64,000 bases of DNA from Thermodesulfobacteriota bacterium (GCA_040753795.1 JBFMDX010000006.1:1-64000), one strand, 5' to 3'. Shown: positions 24,174 to 33,530, counted from the first letter of the stretch. A program made the numbers and translations. The notes: generated from the sequence alone by a model not told the origin.

Positions 24174-25454
24174 ATGGAGACACGGCGCGTGAAAACCAAC
24201 TACGGGATTGTCGGTCTGGTCTTTCTGATCTTCTTCGTGATCTCACTGCTAACCAACATCCTGGGACCCCTGCTGCCCGACCTGATCGCCGGCTTCCGCC
24301 TGAGCCTGGGCCTGGCGGGCTTCCTGCCTTTCTCCCTCTTTTTTGCCTACGGGGTGATGTCCATCCCCTCGGGGATGCTGGTTGAACGTTGTGGCGAGCG
24401 CGCGGTCATCGTGGCCGCCTTTCTGGTCGCACTGGCGGGTTCGGGGGCCTTCGCCCTGGTTCCCCGCTTTCCGGCGGGACTGGCCTCGCTCTTCCTGATC
24501 GGCATCGGCATGGCCATGCTCCAGGTGGCGATCAACCCCCTGCTGCGAGCGGCCGGCGGCGAGCGACACTTCGCTTTCAATTCGGTAACGGCCCAGCTCA
24601 TTTTCGGCCTGGCCTCCTTCGCCAGCCCGCGAGTCTACGTCTATCTCGTCAACAACCTCAACGGGTACGCGGGCGGAGGCAATCCGATGATAGCCTTTCT
24701 CGCGCGAATGGTGCCGCCGGAGATGCCCTGGGTTTCGCTGTACTGGCTCTTTACCGTGGTGACGCTGACGATGGCACTGGTCAGTCTGGCGGCCCGGATA
24801 CCATCGGTGGGGTTCACGGAGCAGGAGCGGGTCGGCGCCTGGGCCACCTACGCGATCCTGTTGAAGGACCGGCGGGTTCGTCTCTATTTTCTGGGAATCT
24901 TCTGCTACGTCGGCACCGAGCAGGGGTTGGCCAACTGGATCTCGAAATTTCTCCAGACCTATCACGGGCTGGACCCTCGCAGCATCGGCGCTCTGGTGGT
25001 GAGCGCCTTCTGGGGGCTGATGACGGCCGGCTGCCTGGCCGGTCTGGTGCTGCTCAAGGTGTTCGACAGCCGCGCGGTGCTGGTCGGGGCTGCGGTGTCG
25101 GCCCTGGCCGCGCTTAGCCTGGCCCTCTTTGGCACGGCCAGCCAGAGCTTGCTGGCGTTTCCGCTGATGGGCCTCTGCGCCTCGGTGATGTGGTCAATCA
25201 TTTTTTCGCTGGCCCTTAACTCAATGGAGCGGCACCACGGGAACTTCTCGGGTATCCTCTGCACCGCCGTCATCGGCGGCGCCGTCGTTCCCGTGGTCAT
25301 CGGCTGGCTGGGCGACCTGTTCGGTCTGCGGCAGGGGATGACACTCCTCTATATCCCCCTGGCCTACATCCTGAGCATCGGCTTCTGGGCACGGCCCCTG
25401 GTCAGCAACGCCACCATCCGCTGGAAAACGGCTGAGAAAAGGGCAACCAATTGA
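24174..25454 (+). CDS. FHS-family (FucP/GluP-like) MFS sugar transporter
   Basis: A 426-residue 12-TM inner-membrane protein. FVISLLTNILGPLLPDL near the start, SIPSGMLVERCGER after TM2 and the later EQGLANWISKFLQ match the fucose/glucose:H+ symporter (FHS) branch of MFS. It starts two bases after the stop of the AOR remnant, so it may once have been in an operon with that lost enzyme; it could import an aldehyde-generating sugar or acid. No metabolic gene for a sugar is adjacent. Substrate unknown. Confidence 0.8.
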   Translation: METRRVKTNYGIVGLVFLIFFVISLLTNILGPLLPDLIAGFRLSLGLAGFLPFSLFFAYGVMSIPSGMLVERCGERAVIVAAFLVALAGSGAFALVPRFPAGLASLFLIGIGMAMLQVAINPLLRAAGGERHFAFNSVTAQLIFGLASFASPRVYVYLVNNLNGYAGGGNPMIAFLARMVPPEMPWVSLYWLFTVVTLTMALVSLAARIPSVGFTEQERVGAWATYAILLKDRRVRLYFLGIFCYVGTEQGLANWISKFLQTYHGLDPRSIGALVVSAFWGLMTAGCLAGLVLLKVFDSRAVLVGAAVSALAALSLALFGTASQSLLAFPLMGLCASVMWSIIFSLALNSMERHHGNFSGILCTAVIGGAVVPVVIGWLGDLFGLRQGMTLLYIPLAYILSIGFWARPLVSNATIRWKTAEKRATN

Positions 25455-25535
25455 TTTCGGGAAAATCCGTTGGAGAAGAACGCCAATCTTCGGACCGCTG
25501 CCGAATGATTCTGCCTGACGCACCTTCCGATGTTC

Positions 25536-25571
25536 CGGGGACTTATAGAAGAGTCAAAAAAGGTGTCCCCG
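25536..25571. repeat. short REP-like inverted repeat
   Basis: CGGGGAC (25536-25542) is inverted as GTCCCCG (25565-25571), enclosing TTATAGAAGAGTCAAAAAAG. On the minus strand it reads CGGGGACACC then a T-rich loop, the same CGGGGACACC core as the larger repeat at 7565. Likely a related RAYT/REP-type unit; it may also act as a terminator after the MFS gene. Confidence 0.5.
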
Positions 25572-25672
25572 CCGATTTTGTCAAAAATTGGCTTGTAATG
25601 CCGGGTAATGATGCTAATAAAATTAATAAAATTACCATTTCTGTTCCCATTTTAAAGGTGTAGCGGAAAGCC

Positions 25673-28600
25673 ATGAGTAGAGTCCAGTCCAGAGAAATCC
25701 CCTTCAACTACACCTCGGCCGACGATCCGCGCGTCTGCGCGCTGGTGCTTGGCGGCGATATGGTGGCGCCGCTTGAAATGCTGCGGTTCAAACGACGGAC
25801 CGGGCAGGGCTGGCGGCTGCTGATGCGCTTTATCGGCGATCTGTTCATCCATCGCCGCAACCCCTTCCTCTACCAGGAACTGGCGGATGACCGCCGGCGG
25901 CAAAACCGGTTCTTAAACTCGGCCCGCGGAGACCTCGCCCAGATCGAGGAAATGGAGCCACAGGATCCGGATCTGGAGCTGATCCTGGCCCGGTGCCGCC
26001 GCAGGCTCGACGAGCTTCAGCGGGAACTGACGTCGGTCGGCCGTGAGCGGAACCGCGTTCGCCGGCGCCTGGGCGCGATCGTGGGCGAGCAGAACATTTT
26101 TTTTGATCCCTTCGCCCTGTCGGCCCATGCCACGGACGCAACGGACTGGCGCATGCACATGCCGGTGGCGGTGGTCTATCCGCGAGAGGAGGCCCAGGTC
26201 CCACCCCTGCTGACGGCCATCGCGGCCCTGGGCCTCAAGGCCGTTCCGCGGGGCGGCGGCACCGGCCTGACCGGCGGGGCCGTACCGGTAGCGCCCGGTT
26301 GCGTCATGATCAATACGGAAAAGATGAACCGCATCGGGGGGATCACCACCCGGACGGTCATCCGGCCCGACGGCACCGAACTGGTCCCGGACGTGATGGA
26401 ACTCGAGGCGGGCGTGATCACCGATGACGCCATGCAGGCCGCCAGGGCCGCGGGTCTGATTTTTTCCACGGATCCCACATCGGCCTGGGCCTGCACCATC
26501 GGCGGCAATATCGCCGAAAACGCCGGGGGCAAGCGGGCCGTGCTCTGGGGAACCTGCATCGACAACCTGCTTGCTTTCCGCATCGCGGTCCCGGGGGGAC
26601 GACTGCTCGAAGTCCGGCGGACCAATCCTACCGGCGGCCGTATCGGCCCGGACGAAACCGCCTCTTTTGCGGTAATCGACGCGGCCACGGGCGAACCGGT
26701 CAGTCAGATTCACATCCCGGGCGATAAATTGCGCAAACCCGGCCTGGGCAAGGACATCACCAATAAAACCCTGGAAGGCCTGCCCGGCGTCCAGAAAGAA
26801 GGCACCGACGGCATCATCACCTCGGCCACGTTTATCCTGCACCGTCCCTATCCGGAGCAGCGCACCATCTGCCTGGAATTTTTCGGAGAAGACATGGAGG
26901 AGGCCGCCCGGGTCATCGAACGGATCACCGGTGCCTTTGTTGACCGTGGCCAGGAAGCCCTGCTGGCCCTGGAGCATTTTGACGAAGAGTATGTCCGGGC
27001 CATTCAATACAAGGCCAAAGCCCCCAGCCGTGAAAGCCCCAAGGCCGTGCTGCTGATCGATCTGGTCGGGCACACCGGCGGGCAGATCCAATCCGGTCTG
27101 GACCGGCTGATCGCGCTGCTGCGGGCCTATCCCAATACCGTCATGACCGTGGCCCGGGACGAACCGGAAGCCGAGCGTTTCTGGCGCGACCGGAAACGAC
27201 TGGGGGCCATCGCGGCCCGGACCAACGCTTTCAAGCTTAACGAGGATATCGTCCTGCCCGTCAGCGCCCTGGCGGAATTTGCCGAATTCGTGGACATGCT
27301 CAACGTGGAGGAGGAACGCGCCAATCAGCAGGAAGTGATCTGGCAGCTGCTGGCCTACATCGATGAAGCCGTTCCCATTGAAGATCCGGAATGGCTGGCC
27401 GCCAAACTGCCCGCGGCCCGGGATATGCTCAAGGAAGCCCTGGCCCAGATCAACCTGGCCGGGCGCGCTCACTTGAGAAACGAGACCCACCTCACCCGCG
27501 TCCAGGCCGCCATGGCCGAACTGCTGCGAGGCTTTGTCAAGGTCCAGGCCGAAATCCAGCAGGACATGGCCGAGATCCGGAGCCGCCGCATTGTAGTGGC
27601 CACGCACATGCACGCCGGCGACGGCAACGTGCACGTCAATATCCCCGTCTTTTCCAACGACCGCGAAATGATGCTGCGGGCCGCCGAAACCGCCGACGCC
27701 ATCATGGAAAAAGCCGTCGACCTGGGCGGGGTGGTGAGCGGCGAACACGGCATCGGGTTTACCAAGATCAAACATCTGGACGAGGAGATCCTGACCGAAT
27801 TCCGTGACTACCAGCGGCGCATCGATCCGGACGACCTGATCAACCCCGGCAAGCTGACGGACCGGAGTGTGGCCGACCGGGTGTTCACGCCGTCGTTCAA
27901 CCTTATCGAACTGGAAGCGCGCATTCTGCGGTACAGCCATCTGGAGCAGCTGGCCGAAAAGATTTCCCGGTGCGTGCGCTGCGGCCGCTGCAAGACGACC
28001 TGCTGCGTGTTCTATCCGGACCGGAATCTTTTTTACCACCCCCGCAACAAGAATCTGGCCCTGACCGGCATCATCGAAGCGCTGCTCTACGACGCCCAGC
28101 GCACGCAGACGACAGGGGCGTCGTTCCTGCGCTGGCTGACCGAAATCGCGGATCACTGCACCCTCTGCCACAAATGCCGGACCCAGTGCCCGGTCGACAT
28201 CGATACCGCCGAGATATCGGTCCTGGAACGGGAAGTGCTGGCGGCCCGCCATGCCCGGAAGACGGCGCTGCCCACGCGGATCGTGCTGGGCTATCTGTCT
28301 TCCCGCTCCGAAGCGGTCAACCGGCTGGTCCGCCGGGCGGTGCTGCAATGGGGCGGTGCGGCACAGCGCGCCGGCCGGCGTCTGGTCGGCAATCAATGGC
28401 GCCGTTTTCCGTTGCTGGCGCCGCTCTATGCCCCGGCGCCCGTTATCACGGCCGGAACCCTGCCGGCAACTTATCCGCAGCCCCGCGGCCTTTATCACAC
28501 CCTGCTGCTGACGCCGGAAAACGACATCACCGGCACCGTCTTCTATTTTCCCGGCTGCGGCTCGGAACGACTTCATGCCGACATCGCCCTGGCCGTTATT

Positions 28601-29275
28601 TATCTGCTGCTGGACACCGGCCGCCGGGTGGTGCTTCCGCCGCCGTATCTCTGCTGCGGATACCCGGCCCGCGCCAATGCCCGGCTGGAAGAGAACAATC
28701 GTCTGGAACTGCGCAACACCATTATCTTCAGCCAGATCCGGTCCCTGTTCGGTTATCTTGAGTTTGACGGATGCGTGGTCAGTTGCGGCACCTGCCTGGA
28801 AGGACTTGGCCGCGTCAATGCCGCCGGGATCTTTGACTCGCCGGTAACGGACGCGGCCGCCTTTGTCCTGGACGGCGATCTGGAAGTGACGATTCCGGGA
28901 ACGTGTTTTTATCACCCGCCCTGTCACGACTCCCTGGACGGCAGAGGCGAAGAACTGCTGCGTCGCCTGGCGCCGGAAGGTGTAATTCCCGTCCCCCACT
29001 GCTGTTCCGAAGCCGGCACCCTGACCTTGAGCCGCCCGGACATTGCCGCCGCCATGCTGGACCGTAAGCGGACGGTCTTGGAACCCCACGCAACCGGCTT
29101 CACCGGGCCTCACCGGCTGGTGACCAACTGCCCGGCCTGCCTCAATGGTTTGAGCCGGCAACGCCTCATCCCTCCGGTTCATCTGGCTGTTGCCCTGGCC
29201 GACGCCCGGGGAGGCGATAACTGGCGCCGGTGGACAATGGCGCGACTGGCGCACGCGGAGAAGATCCGATTTTAA
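25673..29275 (+). CDS. DUF3683 / FAD-linked oxidase / Fe-S / CCG-domain dehydrogenase
   Basis: A 1200-residue soluble redox protein. The N-terminal ~110 residues (REIPFNYTSADD ... IHRRNPFLYQEL) match DUF3683. Next is an FAD_binding_4 domain (~150-390; PRGGGTGLTGGAVPVAPG, NIAENAGGKRAVLWG) and an FAD-oxidase C-terminal domain (~400-735; HMHAGDGNVHVNIPV, GVVSGEHGIGFTK), as in D-lactate and D-2-hydroxyglutarate dehydrogenases. Then come two [4Fe-4S] motifs (CVRCGRCKTTCC, CTLCHKCRTQCP) and CCG domains (YFPGCGSERL, LCCGYPARAN, CHDSL, HCCSEAGT). It probably oxidises a 2-hydroxy acid and passes electrons to a thiol or quinone acceptor. The single-chain length is normal for this family. It is converged upon by dedA. 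Confidence 0.85.
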   Translation: MSRVQSREIPFNYTSADDPRVCALVLGGDMVAPLEMLRFKRRTGQGWRLLMRFIGDLFIHRRNPFLYQELADDRRRQNRFLNSARGDLAQIEEMEPQDPDLELILARCRRRLDELQRELTSVGRERNRVRRRLGAIVGEQNIFFDPFALSAHATDATDWRMHMPVAVVYPREEAQVPPLLTAIAALGLKAVPRGGGTGLTGGAVPVAPGCVMINTEKMNRIGGITTRTVIRPDGTELVPDVMELEAGVITDDAMQAARAAGLIFSTDPTSAWACTIGGNIAENAGGKRAVLWGTCIDNLLAFRIAVPGGRLLEVRRTNPTGGRIGPDETASFAVIDAATGEPVSQIHIPGDKLRKPGLGKDITNKTLEGLPGVQKEGTDGIITSATFILHRPYPEQRTICLEFFGEDMEEAARVIERITGAFVDRGQEALLALEHFDEEYVRAIQYKAKAPSRESPKAVLLIDLVGHTGGQIQSGLDRLIALLRAYPNTVMTVARDEPEAERFWRDRKRLGAIAARTNAFKLNEDIVLPVSALAEFAEFVDMLNVEEERANQQEVIWQLLAYIDEAVPIEDPEWLAAKLPAARDMLKEALAQINLAGRAHLRNETHLTRVQAAMAELLRGFVKVQAEIQQDMAEIRSRRIVVATHMHAGDGNVHVNIPVFSNDREMMLRAAETADAIMEKAVDLGGVVSGEHGIGFTKIKHLDEEILTEFRDYQRRIDPDDLINPGKLTDRSVADRVFTPSFNLIELEARILRYSHLEQLAEKISRCVRCGRCKTTCCVFYPDRNLFYHPRNKNLALTGIIEALLYDAQRTQTTGASFLRWLTEIADHCTLCHKCRTQCPVDIDTAEISVLEREVLAARHARKTALPTRIVLGYLSSRSEAVNRLVRRAVLQWGGAAQRAGRRLVGNQWRRFPLLAPLYAPAPVITAGTLPATYPQPRGLYHTLLLTPENDITGTVFYFPGCGSERLHADIALAVIYLLLDTGRRVVLPPPYLCCGYPARANARLEENNRLELRNTIIFSQIRSLFGYLEFDGCVVSCGTCLEGLGRVNAAGIFDSPVTDAAAFVLDGDLEVTIPGTCFYHPPCHDSLDGRGEELLRRLAPEGVIPVPHCCSEAGTLTLSRPDIAAAMLDRKRTVLEPHATGFTGPHRLVTNCPACLNGLSRQRLIPPVHLAVALADARGGDNWRRWTMARLAHAEKIRF

Positions 29276-29287
29276 AGGGGACGGGAT

Positions 29288-29938
29288 TCAAAAATTCGGG
29301 TCGGGCGTATCGCCGTCACGGTCTTTTCTTTCGTTGAGCCAGATGCGAACCCGGGCCACGACAATTACGGCTATTACAATCGAGATGACGATCAGAACGG
29401 CCTGCACGCCCTTGGCGACTTTAAACACCTCATCGATGTAGCTGCCTCCGGCAAAGGCGACGATCACCAGTGCCGGCACGCTGATCAGCGCAGCCAGAAA
29501 ATCATACAGGATGAATTTTCCGAAACGGGTTTTGAGGGCGCCGCCCGTGTAAAAAATGGCGGCACGCAACCCCGGCAGAAACCGGGCGATGAAAAAAATC
29601 CGTTCATGGTATTTTTCGATAAAGGCCCGGGCTTTATTGATATGGAACGGCTTGATGAATTTCGACAGAAAGCGATGACTTAAAATGGAATCCCCGGTCT
29701 TTCTCCCGATGAGAAACAGCGAGCTGTCGCCCAGAAGGACGCCGGCCATGGCCAGGGGAAGGAAAATCCGGATATCGAGATGGCCCGTATAGGAGAGATA
29801 GCCGCCTGTTATCAGGACCACATCCTCGGGGAGCGGCAACCCGAAGCCGCACAACAGCAGAATCCCGATAAGAAGGCAGTACAGGGTTACCGGGTGGGCC
29901 ATGGCGCCGGCCGCGTTCATGATATAATCAAAAAACAT
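29288..29938 (-). CDS. DedA/VTT family membrane protein
   Basis: A 216-residue inner-membrane protein of the DedA (SNARE-associated VTT) family: FGLPLPEDVVLITGGYL near the N-terminus, GRKTGDSILS, and FIARFLPGLRAAIFYTGGALK, the conserved re-entrant segment with its arginine. DedA proteins are lipid-carrier flippases or proton-dependent transporters. It converges with the DUF3683 gene, stops only 12 bases apart; no terminator hairpin is evident between them. Confidence 0.88.
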   Translation of the reverse strand: MFFDYIMNAAGAMAHPVTLYCLLIGILLLCGFGLPLPEDVVLITGGYLSYTGHLDIRIFLPLAMAGVLLGDSSLFLIGRKTGDSILSHRFLSKFIKPFHINKARAFIEKYHERIFFIARFLPGLRAAIFYTGGALKTRFGKFILYDFLAALISVPALVIVAFAGGSYIDEVFKVAKGVQAVLIVISIVIAVIVVARVRIWLNERKDRDGDTPDPNF

Positions 29939-30075
29939 AAAAAAGCCGCAGCGAGTTTTCTATTAGAGCGTAAAGGCGAGAACTAATCACAATTCCGACC
30001 TTTTTACAAGCCGAAACCCCGGATTTTTTTCAAGCGGTTCACCCATGAGCCGTAACGGTGTCATGGGAGCAGATG

Positions 30076-30294
30076 ATGATAACACGCAAAAAGATGAAAG
30101 ACCGCTACCGGCGTTTTTCCCATGTCAGTGTTCTGGCGGGAGTTATCAACGCCCTGGGCGAAATGCGGGGAATCGGATTTACGGAAGCATCCCCGGCCGA
30201 ACAAAGCCGCCGCCACTTCCGGCCGCTTAAAATAAAACGGAGACTGGTCAGGGCCGCCATCCGGGACAAAGTTCTCCAGCACACTGAAAATTAA
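30076..30294 (+). CDS. small basic protein of unknown function
   Basis: About 72 residues, very basic (ITRKKMKDRYRRF, RRHFRPLKIKRRLVRAAIRDK). Two adjacent ATGs at 30073 and 30076; the second is six bases from GGAG and is preferred. No family recognised. The gene ends six bases before the stop of the convergent TRAP receptor. Composition and the SD make it plausible, but it has no supporting homologue that I know. Confidence 0.45.
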   Translation: MITRKKMKDRYRRFSHVSVLAGVINALGEMRGIGFTEASPAEQSRRHFRPLKIKRRLVRAAIRDKVLQHTEN

Positions 30295-30300
30295 GACAGG

Positions 30301-31683
30301 CTATTTTTTTGCCCGGTACGCTTCCAGGGCCTTCAGTATGTCATCCATCAAATCTTTAGAGAAAGCCTTGCCGGCCAGCTGTTCCCGCACTCGCAATGAA
30401 GCCGTCTCAAGGGTCTTCAGATCAGCGGGAGAGAGGTTGACGGGTTTGATGCCGCATTTGGTTTCAAACGCCTGCAGGCTTCTGGTTTCAAAATCCCGGG
30501 CGATCTGTTTCCACTCCGCCTCCAGGGTGCTGACCTCATATACCAGCATTTCCTGAAAATTGTCGGCCAGCAGCTCCGACACGCCGAACCGCTTGCGCAG
30601 TCTTTCCTTGGTTTGAACACTGGTCAGGGCCGCCCCGGGAGAATAGAGGAACGGCGGCTTGATGTAGTAACCCATGTATTGATACGCCTGAATGCCGAGC
30701 ATCCAGCCGGCCGGCGCCATCATGGCATTGGCCATGCCCGTGCTCAGGACGGAAATGGTCTCCGGCGCCGCCATGGGCGTGGCGTCAACCCCCAGTTCTT
30801 TATACAGCGCGATTTCAATGTCTCCGAAGGTGGTCAGAAACTTCTGCTTGGGAAGATCCGCCAGACCGGTGATTTTGTTTTTGGTGAACACATAAAAATT
30901 GCCGGTGTCGATAAACGAGGAAAGGATATACCCTCTCTGTTCAAAGGACGCGTCGATCCTTTTCCTGAACTTTTCGGTTATGTAATCCACCTCGTCATAA
31001 TTCCTGAATAACCCCGGCAGGAGCAGAACGGACACATCCGGGGAGGCCGCCACCAGGCCGATGGCGGTGCATCCGCAGCCGTCCAGCTGCCCGATATCCA
31101 TCTTTCTCAAAATATCGGTATCCTCGCCCATGATCCCGCCGGAGTAGACCTTGACGACGAACTTGTTGTTGCTCAATTTGGCCATGCGGGGGATGAGCGT
31201 CTCTTCAGGAACCTTGATCCATGGCGTTCCGGACGGGGCCAGGGTTCCCAGGGTGATGACCATCTGTTCCCCGTCCGGGATCAGCGTGGAGGATGCCTTC
31301 CAGACAATGGCCTTGACCTCTTCCCAGGTCATATAGGGGGCGAGCAGGGCCTCAACGCGCCGGGGCATATCCTTCAGGATATATCGTGAGGTCCGGTGAT
31401 GGCTCAGGATCGGAAGGAACATCTTCTCCTGCATGGTAATGATCTCATCCCTGGTAACGGTGCCCTTCTCAAACATATTTCTCAATATCTGCTGCTGCTT
31501 CTGCAGCGCCGGAGGGAATTCCTGGCCGGTCAGCAGGGCCGTCATACTCTCCTGCAGCACGGTTTCCACTTCCTTGGCGGTTAAATCGGCGGCCGCCGCG
31601 CCGGGGGTAAAACCGACCAGCAGGCAGATTATCGCCAGGTTGATTGCGTACAGGACGACGCTCCAGTGCGGAATACGCGACAT
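30301..31683 (-). CDS. orphan TRAP transporter solute-binding protein (DctP family), single N-terminal module
   Basis: A secreted periplasmic receptor. Start taken at the second ATG (31683; MSRIPHW), preceded by GAAAGGAAAC; an ATG at 31710 would add nine residues. The signal peptide ends at GAAAA. Residues ~30-130 form a helical module (LLTGQEFPPALQKQQQILRNMFEKG) not found in standard DctP. Then comes the DctP fold: TLAPSGTPWIKVPEETLIPRM, GGIMGEDTDILRKMDIGQLDG. No DctQ/DctM permease is nearby, so its membrane partner is unknown. A close paralogue with the module duplicated lies at 35233, in the opposite direction. Confidence 0.8.
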   Translation of the reverse strand: MSRIPHWSVVLYAINLAIICLLVGFTPGAAAADLTAKEVETVLQESMTALLTGQEFPPALQKQQQILRNMFEKGTVTRDEIITMQEKMFLPILSHHRTSRYILKDMPRRVEALLAPYMTWEEVKAIVWKASSTLIPDGEQMVITLGTLAPSGTPWIKVPEETLIPRMAKLSNNKFVVKVYSGGIMGEDTDILRKMDIGQLDGCGCTAIGLVAASPDVSVLLLPGLFRNYDEVDYITEKFRKRIDASFEQRGYILSSFIDTGNFYVFTKNKITGLADLPKQKFLTTFGDIEIALYKELGVDATPMAAPETISVLSTGMANAMMAPAGWMLGIQAYQYMGYYIKPPFLYSPGAALTSVQTKERLRKRFGVSELLADNFQEMLVYEVSTLEAEWKQIARDFETRSLQAFETKCGIKPVNLSPADLKTLETASLRVREQLAGKAFSKDLMDDILKALEAYRAKK

Positions 31684-31897
31684 GATCCGTTTCCTTTCAA
31701 TTGATGCCACCGTTGTGGTCTGAGTATCAGCAAATTTGCTTCGATTCCGGATAGAAACATATCACAAAAAACAGCCACCCCTCAATCATTAACGCGCTTT
31801 TATGAATTGCGGAGTTCCTTCTTTCGGGTTGTGGTGAAAATCTCCGTTGCGTTTTCACGCTTGACGCCGGGCCGATAATGGTACAATAGTATCCATC

Positions 31898-32093
31898 TTA
31901 ACTAGTTTCCATCCATAAATGGCCTTTTTTCGCAATCTCTGCGTCAAACTGCGGGTTTTTTTGTGCGGCGTACGAAAAGTACGCCTCCGCAAAACCCCTT
32001 GTTTTCCTTGACCTTGCGCAATCCCGCCATGGCGGGACTGGATTGGAAACGTATCAGTGTCCCTTTCCATAGCCTTGGATGGACACTAACTAC
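31898..32093. repeat. fold-back (MITE-like) repeat element
   Basis: Imperfect terminal inverted repeats share a TCCATCCA core: around 31905-31922 and, inverted, 32067-32090. Inside are strong palindromes: GGCGTAC-gaaaa-GTACGCC flanked by TGCGG/CCGCA and GGGTTTT/AAAACCC, so the centre (~31952-31999) forms a long stem; and CCCGCCATGGCGGG near 32033. No ORF is inside. The layout suggests a non-autonomous mobile or structured-RNA repeat; no second copy is in the window. Confidence 0.5.
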
Positions 32094-32116
32094 ATAAAAG
32101 GGGAATCGTCATATTC

Positions 32117-32278
32117 TTGCCATACGATTTCGCGAATATCCGATCGCGGCTAACACCGGGCGGCATTATCTTGCTGCTGACCGCCTGGCACCCCTTCAGC
32201 GCTATGGCGGCGGAGGTGGATCAGGTGATGATGCCGAATCATAACACGATAATCATTCTGGCAACCGGTCTGGATTAA
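32117..32278 (+). CDS. possible small exported peptide upstream of the radical SAM gene
   Basis: From TTG at 32117 the frame gives about 53 residues: a basic start (FANIRSRL), a hydrophobic core (GGIILLLTAWHPFSAMAAE) that looks like a signal peptide with cleavage after AMA, and a short tail ending TIIILATGLD. It ends 10 bases before the radical SAM start. The SD is poor (GGGG 13 bases away). It may be a real peptide, a gene remnant or chance. Confidence 0.3.
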   Translation: MPYDFANIRSRLTPGGIILLLTAWHPFSAMAAEVDQVMMPNHNTIIILATGLD

Positions 32279-32288
32279 AGAAGCACCT

Positions 32289-33530
32289 GTGAACGGTCAA
32301 CAACTATACGGCCTGTCCCGCCTGGCGACCACCCTGAAGATGGGCGGACACCCCGGGCTGAAGGGGCTGAGCCTGCGCCGGAAGCTGGCCCTGAACCATA
32401 TTTTTTCCCAGAGCAAGCTGACCCGTCTGGACGGCCGCGTCTATTCCAACACCTTTACGCCCTTTTACCCCTCGCCGGCATATGACCGGTTTGTCTCCGG
32501 GCTGCGCTCCCTGATCCGGGGCGTGCCCTATCCCATGGTCACCAACTTTGCCGTGACCGCCCGCTGCCCCTGCAACTGCTGGCATTGTTCCTTTGCCGAC
32601 CGATCCCTGAAAGACAGGCTGCCCCTGGCGGTCATGAAGGATGCCATCGCCCGGGTCCAGGATCTGGGCACCGCCGTGGTCGGCCTGACCGGCGGCGAGC
32701 CCTTGCTGCGGTCCGATCTTGAAGATATTATCGCGGCCATTGACCAGCGGTCCATGTCCCTGCTGTTTACCACCGGTTTCGAACTCACCCGCCAGCGGGT
32801 AAAAAATCTCAAGGCCGCCGGCCTGGGCATACCGGTCATCAGCCTGGATCACTATGACCCGGCTGTTCACGACCGGGGTAGAAACCGCCCGGGCATGCAC
32901 GCCGCCGCCCTGCGGGCCATCGACCTGTTCCAACAGGAAGGATTTTACGTGGCCGTCTCCTTTGTGCCCGACCGGGAACTGCTGGACAACCGGGATGAAG
33001 CTTACAAGATCATCGAATTTTTCAAATCCCTGGGCGTTAACGACATGCGCCTGACCTCACCCATCCTGGCCGGAAAACTGACCGCCCACCCGGAACGTCT
33101 GCTGTCCGGAAAGCACATTGACGCCATCTACGAAATCCAGCGGTTCTGCACGAGGACCCCCGGCTATCCCGGCGTGTTTGCCTACGACTATTTTGAAAGC
33201 GAGCATTTTTACGGCTGCGGCGCCGGGTACAACTACATGTTCATCGACTCTCAGGGCAATGTCTGCCCCTGTGATTTCACCATGCTGTCTCTGGGCAACA
33301 TTCTGGAACGGCCTTTGGCCGACATCTGGGAGGAAACCAGCCGGGCCTTTTCCCGGCCGGGCTGCGCCTGTTACGCCAACCGCGTGGCCGCCCGCATCCG
33401 GGACAAGAATCCCGCCTGCTATCCCTTGAACCGGCAGGACTCCCTGGAGATCATCAGCGCCTGTCCGCCCGACGGCGGGGAGAAAAGGCCCTGGATGTAC
33501 AAAAAGATAAGTGAATCATCTTCCGGTTAA
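32289..33530 (+). CDS. radical SAM protein with SPASM-like C-terminal cysteines
   Basis: A 413-residue radical SAM enzyme. The cluster motif is C-PCN-C-WH-C (CxxxCxxC, ~residue 94-101), followed by the GGEP motif (VGLTGGEPLLR). The C-terminal region has CGAGYNYMFIDSQGNVCPCDF and CACY, a SPASM-like auxiliary cluster arrangement that in the family often handles peptide or cofactor modification. The start is a GTG with weak SD, 10 bases after a possible small ORF. The flanking genes (two TRAP receptors, START domain) suggest envelope or lipid work but no specific substrate. Confidence 0.8.
   Translation: MNGQQLYGLSRLATTLKMGGHPGLKGLSLRRKLALNHIFSQSKLTRLDGRVYSNTFTPFYPSPAYDRFVSGLRSLIRGVPYPMVTNFAVTARCPCNCWHCSFADRSLKDRLPLAVMKDAIARVQDLGTAVVGLTGGEPLLRSDLEDIIAAIDQRSMSLLFTTGFELTRQRVKNLKAAGLGIPVISLDHYDPAVHDRGRNRPGMHAAALRAIDLFQQEGFYVAVSFVPDRELLDNRDEAYKIIEFFKSLGVNDMRLTSPILAGKLTAHPERLLSGKHIDAIYEIQRFCTRTPGYPGVFAYDYFESEHFYGCGAGYNYMFIDSQGNVCPCDFTMLSLGNILERPLADIWEETSRAFSRPGCACYANRVAARIRDKNPACYPLNRQDSLEIISACPPDGGEKRPWMYKKISESSSG

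Noticed and set aside
25913-29254. 1113-codon open frame on the minus strand
   Set aside because: Mirror frame of the DUF3683 dehydrogenase; no domain is visible and no ribosome-binding site was found.
31898-32093. Possible CRISPR array or small RNA gene
   Set aside because: There are nested inverted repeats, not regularly spaced direct repeats with spacers, and no Cas genes; kept only as a fold-back repeat.
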